A stretch of 10,181 nucleotides of DNA from positions 1-10,181 of the forward strand of contig JAZURE010000063.1 in assembly GCA_045606045.1 (NCBI GenBank). Direction: 5' to 3'. Below the pieces are notes generated by a model. That model saw only the letters and a program-made list of their open reading frames with translations. It ran no database searches and had not been told where the DNA came from. Positions 1 to 4,902 of this stretch are shown here, piece after piece. Made by a program: the position numbers and the translations under genes. How positions within the stretch are numbered: the stretch's first letter is position 1; every line of letters begins with the position of its first letter. The DNA is from RGIG8748 sp045606045 (GTDB taxonomy: Bacteria > Bacillota > Clostridia > UMGS1810).

Positions 1-317
1 AGTATACCAATTCTCGAAAACAAGCCGATAGGCTTAAAGGAATCAAACATACGCTCATAGCCTTTTCCGTCAGCATAGAGCTTTGACGCAAAGTTTGCCA
101 TAGTAATAAGATTTTCTCTGTCTGATTTCAATTGCAAAGTAAGATCGTCTTTAATCTGTTTTGTCTGAATATGAAGCATCTCATAAGCATCATCCTCAGC
201 CTTAATAAAGAAAGATACAACCATTGCAAAAAAGACTGCACATATTAAAACTACAGCAACAATTGTATATAAAATATTATTTTGTCTTTGTTTTTTTCGT
301 TCGTATGTTATTGCCAT
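1..317 (-). CDS. N-terminal fragment of a membrane-anchored sensor protein (cut by window edge)
   Basis: The first 105 codons of a minus-strand gene are present; the rest lies outside the window. The protein starts with a basic cytoplasmic stretch (Glu-Arg-Lys-Lys-Gln-Arg), then one strongly hydrophobic segment at about residues 15-38, then a polar, helical stretch with many charged residues that would lie outside the membrane. This layout is the usual N-terminus of clostridial transmembrane signalling proteins (Cache-type sensor followed by a GGDEF, EAL or histidine-kinase output), but no output domain is visible, so the class cannot be fixed. The ATG start at 317-315 has an AGAGG ribosome binding site at 330-326 and a well-placed promoter at 373-401. 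The coding frame is open from the start to the window edge. The sensor assignment is inference; the membrane segment and open frame are seen directly. Confidence 0.75.
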   Translation of the reverse strand, partial: MAITYERKKQRQNNILYTIVAVVLICAVFFAMVVSFFIKAEDDAYEMLHIQTKQIKDDLTLQLKSDRENLITMANFASKLYADGKGYERMFDSFKPIGLFSRIGI

Positions 318-372
318 ATCTATTACCTCTTAAATATATAACACTTTCAAAAGCTACATATACCCGCGTAAG

Positions 373-401
373 ATTATATCATATATAATTCAATTTTTCA
401 A
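373..401 (-). promoter_or_regulatory. Sigma-A-type promoter for the sensor gene
   Basis: On the minus strand TTGAAA (401-396) and TATAAT (378-373) are separated by exactly 17 bases, with TG one base upstream of the -10 (extended -10). Transcription would start near 366 and give a leader of about 50 bases to the ATG at 317. It sits directly downstream of the RepA-like gene's stop, so the sensor gene appears to have its own promoter. Confidence 0.7.
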
Positions 402-403
402 TA

Positions 404-1129
404 TTATTTGCTATTTTCTATATAAATTTCTATATAAATCACAATATCTATATTTTTCTTCTGCCAAATGCCATTAACTTTTTCTCTCGGCAGTCTGTTA
501 TCTGCACAGGCAATATGCTCATAACTGATATTTTTTAATCGCTCACGAACCAATTCCTGCGGAATTTTTTCGCCGTAAACTTTTATATATTTTTGGCGAT
601 ACATTCTTTCTAACGCTTCTTCAAAATCAATTTTTAATTGACCTTCAAGATTATATGTTTCTGCCTGATCCATCAGCCTTTCTATTGATAAGGATTGATT
701 ATTTATAAAATCTTTAATATTTTTATTTGAGTATTTATATAGTCCGTCCTGCATACTATCCGGTTTTTCAGGGAGACTATCACGATGTCCTTTTGAAATA
801 CTATCCGTAGTCTTTTCGGCAGACTGTTTTTCATCTTCATAGTATTCCGTGCATACTGTGTAGAGATTAGAACCTTTTCCGCCACGACCTCTTGTTCGGT
901 TTTCCTTTTCAATATAACCTAAATCGATAAGGCGATTGATTATATTTGCTGTTTTGGAACGGCTGATATTCATATTGGCGGCGATGGTGGAGTAGGAAGG
1001 AAAACAGATATTTTCCTCGTTAGATAGTTTACACAAATAACACAACACTCTGAACTCGTATGTGTCGAGTCTTGTGTCTAAAATTGCATCGTTAGGTATT
1101 GTGGTGAAATTGACTTTTAGTTTTTTCAT
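404..1129 (-). CDS. RepA-like helix-turn-helix protein of mobile-element type
   Basis: Predicted 241-residue protein. The first 95 residues resemble the winged helix-turn-helix at the start of replication-initiator-like proteins from clostridial plasmids and integrative elements (HTH_36 type): a stretch around Phe-Arg-Val-Leu-Cys-Tyr-Leu, then Phe-Pro-Ser-Tyr-Ser-Thr-Ile-Ala and an Ile-Ser-Arg-Ser-Lys-Thr recognition helix, followed by a Gly/Arg-rich wing. A polar linker (about 100-155) leads to a C-terminal part (about 160-225) with Glu-Leu-Val-Arg-Glu-Arg-Leu, reminiscent of the C-terminal domain of such proteins. The start is placed at ATG 1129 because AGGAGG (1140-1135) lies 5 bases upstream; an in-frame ATG at 1168 falls inside a terminator hairpin and has no such site. 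The last residues (Ile-Tyr-Ile-Glu repeated) are encoded by a tandem repeat and may be degenerate. No relaxase, integrase or partner replication gene is visible. DNA binding is likely; a role in replication is inferred from family resemblance only. Confidence 0.75.
   Translation of the reverse strand: MKKLKVNFTTIPNDAILDTRLDTYEFRVLCYLCKLSNEENICFPSYSTIAANMNISRSKTANIINRLIDLGYIEKENRTRGRGGKGSNLYTVCTEYYEDEKQSAEKTTDSISKGHRDSLPEKPDSMQDGLYKYSNKNIKDFINNQSLSIERLMDQAETYNLEGQLKIDFEEALERMYRQKYIKVYGEKIPQELVRERLKNISYEHIACADNRLPREKVNGIWQKKNIDIVIYIEIYIENSK
415..438. repeat. Tandem 12-bp repeat in the 3' end of the RepA-like gene
   Basis: TTTCTATATAAA occurs twice head to tail (415-426 and 427-438). Because 12 is a multiple of three, the reading frame is kept and the repeat encodes the Ile-Tyr-Ile-Glu pairs near the C-terminus of the RepA-like protein. 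It is probably a slipped-strand duplication in AT-rich DNA. Confidence 0.7.
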
Positions 1130-1150
1130 ATTGGCCTCCTTAATTCCAAA

Positions 1151-1185
1151 ACAAAAAGCACAGAGCATTTTTTACTCTGTGCTTT
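1151..1185 (-). terminator. Intrinsic terminator or attenuator upstream of the RepA-like gene
   Basis: An 11-bp perfect inverted repeat (AAAGCACAGAG at 1155-1165 and its complement at 1175-1185) with a 9-base loop is followed on the minus strand by TTTTTGTTTT. It therefore terminates leftward transcription, and it lies only about 20 bases upstream of the RepA-like gene's start. It could stop read-through from ssrA, end a short transcript from 1186-1295, or act as an attenuator in the RepA-like gene's own leader. Confidence 0.7.
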
Positions 1186-1210
1186 GGAACTGATTTTGAA
1201 TTAAGGGCTG

Positions 1211-1281
1211 GGGTTCAACTCCTTACGAAAAATCTTCGACAGTAACGAAAATACTGTTTTAGAGGAACACCACTTGAACCC
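1211..1281. repeat. Nested inverted repeats, possibly a structured RNA
   Basis: Between ssrA's terminator and the next terminator lies a 71-base stretch closed by an 8-bp inverted repeat (GGGTTCAA at 1211-1218, TTGAACCC at 1274-1281). Inside it is a second hairpin with 6-bp arms (ACAGTA at 1239-1244, TACTGT at 1252-1257) and a short CGAA/TTCG pairing (1226-1229 with 1235-1238). Read on the minus strand it would be followed by the terminator at 1151-1185, as expected of a small transcript. It does not fold as a tRNA, no open frame of useful length crosses it, and I see no clear promoter. The repeats are seen; an RNA product is speculation. Confidence 0.35.
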
Positions 1282-1295
1282 TGAAAAACCGCATG

Positions 1296-1336
1296 AAAAA
1301 GCGTGATGACACTACCGACAGTAATATCATCACGCT
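1296..1336 (-). terminator. Intrinsic terminator of ssrA
   Basis: A 10-bp perfect inverted repeat (AGCGTGATGA at 1300-1309 with TCATCACGCT at 1327-1336) lies 4 bases past the tmRNA CCA end. On the minus strand it is followed by a run of T residues (1300-1296). Position, strand and T-run fit the tmRNA terminator. Confidence 0.85.
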
Positions 1337-1340
1337 ACTA

Positions 1341-1687
1341 TGGTGGAGACGAGGAGAATCGAACTCCTGTCCGAAAATTCATCCATCGGAGGCTCTCCGA
1401 GCGCAGTTTGTGATCATCATTCCCTTACGCATAAGCTCACAAACAAGCTTATGCGCTTAGTAGCTTCATTGTGCATGGTGTGCTCAAAGCTTTACACACT
1501 CACGTTCACCGCTAAATGACGCTCTTATCCAAGATGCGGTAGTCCCGGTAAGAACGGCCGCCTTTAATTAGGCAGCGTAAGCTAAATTATTGTTAGCGTT
1601 TAATTTTAAAGTTAGGTTTATTAAAGCGGTACCCGCCGCTGCTCGCTCCTCTGACTTCAAAACCCCCGTCGAAACCATTGCGTCCCC
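1341..1687 (-). ncRNA. ssrA: Transfer-messenger RNA (tmRNA)
   Basis: One-piece tmRNA of 347 bases that rescues stalled ribosomes by trans-translation with SmpB. The 5' end (GGGGACGCAATGGTTTCGAC) pairs with the 3' end (CGTCTCC) in a 7-bp acceptor stem that has G-U at the third pair, the alanyl-tRNA synthetase identity element. The T-arm is AGGAG-TTCGATT-CTCCT and the CCA end is encoded (1343-1341). The tag reading frame ends at TAA 1570-1568. Read back from there it gives Ala-Asn-Asn-Asn-Leu-Ala-Tyr-Ala-Ala if the resume codon is GCT at 1597, or the same with an extra N-terminal Asn if it is AAC at 1600; the sequence alone does not decide. The penultimate motif is Ala-Tyr-Ala-Ala rather than the commoner Ala-Leu-Ala-Ala. 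It has its own promoter and terminator and is transcribed in the same direction as asnB upstream. Confidence 0.97.
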
Positions 1688-1706
1688 AGACAGAAGTTTT
1701 CTGTCT
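1688..1706 (-). other. Hairpin in the 5' leader of pre-tmRNA
   Basis: An 8-bp perfect stem (AGACAGAA with TTCTGTCT) and a 3-base loop end flush against G1 of the mature tmRNA at 1687. The predicted transcription start is near 1704, so nearly the whole RNase P leader would be folded into this hairpin. Confidence 0.6.
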
Positions 1707-1710
1707 TTAA

Positions 1711-1739
1711 AGTATAACCAATTTATATAAAAATGTCAA
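1711..1739 (-). promoter_or_regulatory. Sigma-A-type promoter of ssrA
   Basis: TTGACA (1739-1734) and TATACT (1716-1711) on the minus strand with exactly 17 bases between them: a perfect -35 and a five-of-six -10. The -35 begins 15 bases past the asnB stop. A strong promoter suits an abundant stable RNA. Confidence 0.88.
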
Positions 1740-1754
1740 TGTCAAATATTGACT

Positions 1755-3581
1755 TTAAATTTCCATCCGTACATCAAACTTTTTAAGCCAGTAATTAAGC
1801 TGAAGCATGTAGGCTATAGTCTGCGGCGTTGTCATAAGCTGGCCGTACCATGGCTGAGCGTTTTTTGTACCTATAAGGGATTTTACGGCTTTGTAGTCTG
1901 CAATTTCAAAAAGCGGTGCGTTTTTATCCGCCAGTACCTCAAGGAGCATTTCCTCTACCATGGCTGTATAGGATGGGTTGTGTGTTTTGGGGTAGGGGCT
2001 TTTTTTGCGGTAGAGCACTTCGGGCGGAAGTATGCCCTCGGCAGCCGCACGAAGCAGACCCTTTTCTCTTCCGAAGAGGTCTTTTAATTCCCAGGGTACA
2101 TTATACATATATTCTGCTATTCTGTAGTCGCAGAAAGGCACTCTTACCTCAAGTCCCGAGTACATGCTCATTCTGTCCTTGCGGTCAAGAAGAGTCTGCA
2201 TAAACCAGTTCATATTAAGGTAGACCATTTCCTTCATCCGCTTATCTACGGCCGAATCGGACGGGCATCTTGGGGCAGACTCCACATATTCGTCATAAAG
2301 AGAATTTACATAAGATTTGCAATCTATTTTTATATCCTTATTTATAAATGTGCTTCGGTAGGGTGTGGACTGCGACCATGGGAAGCCGTATGCCTCGCGG
2401 ATTTTTTCATCTCTGTACCAGGGGTAGCCTCCGAATATTTCATCAGCGCACTCTCCTGAAAGTGCCACGGTAACATGCTTTTTGATTTCTTTGCAGAAGA
2501 GAAGAAGTGAAGAATCCACATCTGCCATCCCCGGCAGGTCTCTTGCATCCACCGCATCATAAAGCGCCCTTGCAAGCTCGGGGGTATCTATTGTTATAAG
2601 ATGGTGGTCGCTTGAAAGATACTTTTGCATTATTTCTATATAGGCTTCATCGGAGTTTGGTTGGAACTTACTTTTTTGGAAGTACTTGCTGTTGTCCTTG
2701 TATGTTACAGAAAAGGTGGTAAGCCTTTCACCGCGCCGTTTCATATACGATGCTGCTACAGACGATATTATGCTCGAGTCAAGACCTCCCGAAAGGAATG
2801 TACCTATGGGCACATCGGACACAAGCTGGCGTTCTATTGCGTCTTTTACAAGATAGCGCACCTTTTCTATGGTCTGGTCCTTACTGTCGGTATGCTTTTT
2901 GCCTTTTACATCGCTGTAGCACTTTATATCCATGCCGTGCTCGGTTATAATGGCAAAATGCCCTCTCTTAATTTCCTCTATACCCTTAAAGACACCATAT
3001 CCGGGGGTTCTGCCGGGGCCGATGAGCATGATTTCTGCTACAGACTTTTTATCTATTACGGCATTTATTTCGGGATGCTTAAGTATGGTTTTTATCTCCG
3101 AAGCAAACACAAGGTTTTCACCCCGCTTGCAGTAGAAGAGAGGTTTTACACCCATCTTGTCTCGTGCAAGGAAAAGTTTTCGTTCTTTTTTGTGCCATAC
3201 GGCAAATGCAAATATTCCGTTTAGCATATCAAGACATTTTTCTCCGCACAGTGCATAGAGCATAAGAACTATCTCGGTATCTGATTTTGTCCTCGGCTTT
3301 ATGCCTTTTTCTGTAAGATATTCTCTAAGCTCTGTCGTGTTGTATATTTCACCGTTGTACACTATGGTATATGTCTCTTCGCCGAGGTTTGCCTTCATTG
3401 GCTGGATGCCGTTTTCCACATCTATTACGGCAAGGCGTGCATGAAGGAGAACTGCATTATCCGACACATACACGCCGTCGGCGTCGGGACCTCGTCTTTT
3501 CATGGTAGAGAGCATATCGTTGTGGTATGACTCTCTTCTCATCATCTTTGAGTAATCTATTTCACCGCCTATAGCGCACAC
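1755..3581 (-). CDS. asnB: Asparagine synthase, glutamine-hydrolysing
   Basis: Predicted 608-residue cytoplasmic enzyme making asparagine from aspartate, ATP and glutamine amide nitrogen. The N-terminal class II glutamine amidotransferase half (about 2-210) shows Cys2 as nucleophile, Arg-Arg-Gly-Pro-Asp (29-33), His-Ala-Arg-Leu-Ala-Val-Ile-Asp (47-54), Asn-Gly-Glu-Ile-Tyr-Asn (76-81) and Ser-Asp-Thr-Glu (100-103). The synthase half carries the PP-loop Ser-Gly-Gly-Leu-Asp-Ser-Ser (264-270), then Ser-Gly-Glu-Cys-Ala-Asp-Glu and Gly-Leu-Glu-Val-Arg-Val-Pro-Phe. The start is GTG at 3581: only this start puts the essential cysteine at position 2, and the upstream in-frame GTG at 3590 is part of the ribosome binding site TGAGGTGA. 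The residue after Cys2 is Ala where Gly is usual. Length and motif order match the family, with no break. It appears monocistronic; ssrA follows under its own promoter, and no obvious terminator lies between them. Confidence 0.95.
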   Translation of the reverse strand: MCAIGGEIDYSKMMRRESYHNDMLSTMKRRGPDADGVYVSDNAVLLHARLAVIDVENGIQPMKANLGEETYTIVYNGEIYNTTELREYLTEKGIKPRTKSDTEIVLMLYALCGEKCLDMLNGIFAFAVWHKKERKLFLARDKMGVKPLFYCKRGENLVFASEIKTILKHPEINAVIDKKSVAEIMLIGPGRTPGYGVFKGIEEIKRGHFAIITEHGMDIKCYSDVKGKKHTDSKDQTIEKVRYLVKDAIERQLVSDVPIGTFLSGGLDSSIISSVAASYMKRRGERLTTFSVTYKDNSKYFQKSKFQPNSDEAYIEIMQKYLSSDHHLITIDTPELARALYDAVDARDLPGMADVDSSLLLFCKEIKKHVTVALSGECADEIFGGYPWYRDEKIREAYGFPWSQSTPYRSTFINKDIKIDCKSYVNSLYDEYVESAPRCPSDSAVDKRMKEMVYLNMNWFMQTLLDRKDRMSMYSGLEVRVPFCDYRIAEYMYNVPWELKDLFGREKGLLRAAAEGILPPEVLYRKKSPYPKTHNPSYTAMVEEMLLEVLADKNAPLFEIADYKAVKSLIGTKNAQPWYGQLMTTPQTIAYMLQLNYWLKKFDVRMEI

Positions 3582-3593
3582 AAATATCACCTC

Positions 3594-3612
3594 AATTACA
3601 ATATATGTAATT
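3594..3612. promoter_or_regulatory. AT-rich dyad next to the asnB ribosome binding site
   Basis: A 7-bp perfect inverted repeat, AATTACA (3594-3600) and TGTAATT (3606-3612), with a 5-base spacer touches the asnB Shine-Dalgarno sequence (3594-3587). It could be an operator near the asnB transcription start or a small mRNA hairpin affecting ribosome access. It does not match the TnrA/GlnR order (TGTNA then TNACA), which is the reverse. Confidence 0.4.
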
Positions 3613-3634
3613 TGGTTTTTTTTGACACAAAATG

Positions 3635-3663
3635 TTTACAATGCCAAAAGGGTGTGCTATAAT
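3635..3663 (+). promoter_or_regulatory. Promoter of the malic enzyme-transporter unit
   Basis: TTTACA (3635-3640) and a perfect TATAAT (3658-3663) lie 17 bases apart, with TG at 3655-3656 giving an extended -10. Transcription would start near 3670, leaving a leader of about 30 bases with GGAGG at 3688-3692. Confidence 0.85.
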
Positions 3664-3679
3664 ACTTAGTTGGTATTAT
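3659..3679. promoter_or_regulatory. Inverted repeat over the -10 and start point of the malic enzyme promoter
   Basis: ATAATAC (3659-3665) and GTATTAT (3673-3679) form a 7-bp perfect inverted repeat with a 7-base spacer. It covers the -10 hexamer and the predicted transcription start, where a bound repressor would block RNA polymerase. The octamer GGTATTAT at 3672-3679 recurs upstream of rex. No regulator is known from the sequence. Confidence 0.4.
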
Positions 3680-3700
3680 GTTATATCGGAGGTATTTTAA

Positions 3701-4873
3701 ATGACGCAAAAAGAACTGGCACTTCAGAAACACTACGATTGGCAGGGAAAAATCGAAGTTGTTACAAGAACGCCCATAAAAACCAAGGAGGCACTTTCTG
3801 TTGCATACACACCAGGTGTTGCAGAGCCATGCCTTGAAATTCAGAAAGACTATTCTAAATCATTTGAGCTTACAAGACGATGGAACATGGTTGCCGTTAT
3901 AACAGACGGTACAGCTGTACTCGGTCTTGGCGATATAGGTCCCGAGGCAGGTATGCCTGTTATGGAGGGTAAGTGCGCTTTGTTTAAGGAGTTTGCCGAT
4001 GTGGATGCGTTCCCGCTTTGCATACGCTCCAAGGATGTGGACGAAATTGTACGCACAATATATCTTATATCGGGAAGCTTCGGCGGTATCAATTTGGAGG
4101 ATATAAGCGCACCAAGATGCTTTGAAATAGAGAAAAGGCTTAAGGAAATATGCGATATTCCCGTATTCCACGATGACCAGCACGGCACAGCCATAGTTGT
4201 AGGTGCTGCTCTTATAAATGCGGCAAAGTGTGCAGGCAAAAAGCTTGAAGATTTAAAGTGCGTTATAAACGGTGCAGGCTCGGCAGGTATTGCCATAGCA
4301 AACCACCTTATAAAGCTCGGTGTGGGCAATATAATCCTTTGTGACAGATTCGGTATCATATGCGAGGGTATGGCGGATTTGAGCGAAGCCCATGAGAAAA
4401 TGAGCAGGATTACAAACAAAGAGAAATTACAAGGCACCCTTGCAGATGCTATGAAGGGCGCAGATGTATTTGTGGGTGTATCGGCACCCAATGTGGTCTC
4501 GGGCGAAATGGTAAAATCCATGGCAGACAAAGCGATAGTATTTCCCATGGCAAACCCCGTACCCGAAATTCATCCAGAGGAAGCACTGAAAAATGGTGCG
4601 TACATAGTGGGAACAGGTCGTTCGGATTTTGACAATCAGATAAATAATGTCCTTGCATTCCCGGGAATATTCCGCGGTGCGTTGGATGTAAGGGCATCGG
4701 ATATAAATGACGAAATGAAGCTTGCTACATCCTATGCCATAGCATCGCTTGTAAGTGATGAGGAACTTTGTCCGTCATATATAATTCCCCCCGCTTTTGA
4801 CGAGAGAATAGGCAAGACCGTAGCCAAGGCGGTATCAAAAGCCGCAATAGACAGCGGCGTTGCAAGAATATAA
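3701..4873 (+). CDS. Malic enzyme (malate dehydrogenase, oxaloacetate-decarboxylating)
   Basis: Predicted 390-residue single-domain malic enzyme, which converts malate and NAD(P)+ to pyruvate, CO2 and NAD(P)H in the cytoplasm, or runs in reverse. Family motifs are present in order: Ser-Val-Ala-Tyr-Thr-Pro-Gly-Val with catalytic Tyr36, Asp-Gly-Thr-Ala-Val-Leu-Gly-Leu-Gly-Asp-Ile-Gly (69-80), the catalytic lysine in Met-Glu-Gly-Lys (Lys91), metal ligands in Asn-Leu-Glu-Asp-Ile-Ser-Ala-Pro (131-138) and Phe-His-Asp-Asp-Gln-His-Gly-Thr (156-163), and the nucleotide-binding Gly-Ala-Gly-Ser-Ala-Gly (191-196). There is no phosphotransacetylase-like C-terminal domain, unlike E. coli MaeB; the length matches short forms such as Bacillus YtsJ. 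An Asp near 215 after the second Rossmann strand could favour NAD, but this is weak evidence. The ATG has GGAGG 8 bases upstream. The SulP gene follows after 29 bases with no hairpin, so the two are likely co-transcribed. Confidence 0.95.
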   Translation: MTQKELALQKHYDWQGKIEVVTRTPIKTKEALSVAYTPGVAEPCLEIQKDYSKSFELTRRWNMVAVITDGTAVLGLGDIGPEAGMPVMEGKCALFKEFADVDAFPLCIRSKDVDEIVRTIYLISGSFGGINLEDISAPRCFEIEKRLKEICDIPVFHDDQHGTAIVVGAALINAAKCAGKKLEDLKCVINGAGSAGIAIANHLIKLGVGNIILCDRFGIICEGMADLSEAHEKMSRITNKEKLQGTLADAMKGADVFVGVSAPNVVSGEMVKSMADKAIVFPMANPVPEIHPEEALKNGAYIVGTGRSDFDNQINNVLAFPGIFRGALDVRASDINDEMKLATSYAIASLVSDEELCPSYIIPPAFDERIGKTVAKAVSKAAIDSGVARI

Positions 4874-4902
4874 CATCTGTTTGCGGAAAAGAGGTTTTCG
4901 GT

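Noticed and set aside
984..992. ATGGTGGAG inside the RepA-like gene, also present at the tmRNA 3' end (1340-1348), as a possible att repeat
   Set aside because: Only nine bases match, and they lie within conserved HTH codons (Thr-Ile-Ala-Ala); a real ssrA att site would share a longer stretch of the T-arm.
1211..1281. A tRNA gene, suggested by GGGTTCAA/TTGAACCC pairing
   Set aside because: There is no D-arm, anticodon arm or T-arm at proper spacing, and no GTTCRA T-loop in the right place.
2625..3224. A 199-codon plus-strand open frame within asnB
   Set aside because: Its aromatic- and Cys-rich composition is that of a shadow frame, and the minus-strand frame contains the conserved synthase motifs.
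3622..3627. TTGACA as the -35 of the malic-enzyme promoter
   Set aside because: It is 30 bases from the TATAAT; TTTACA at 3635-3640 has the correct 17-base spacing.
3850..4548. A 232-codon open frame antisense to the malic enzyme gene
   Set aside because: It lies entirely within a gene with all malic-enzyme motifs, has low-complexity composition rich in Ser, Ile and Pro typical of a shadow frame, and shows no recognisable domain.
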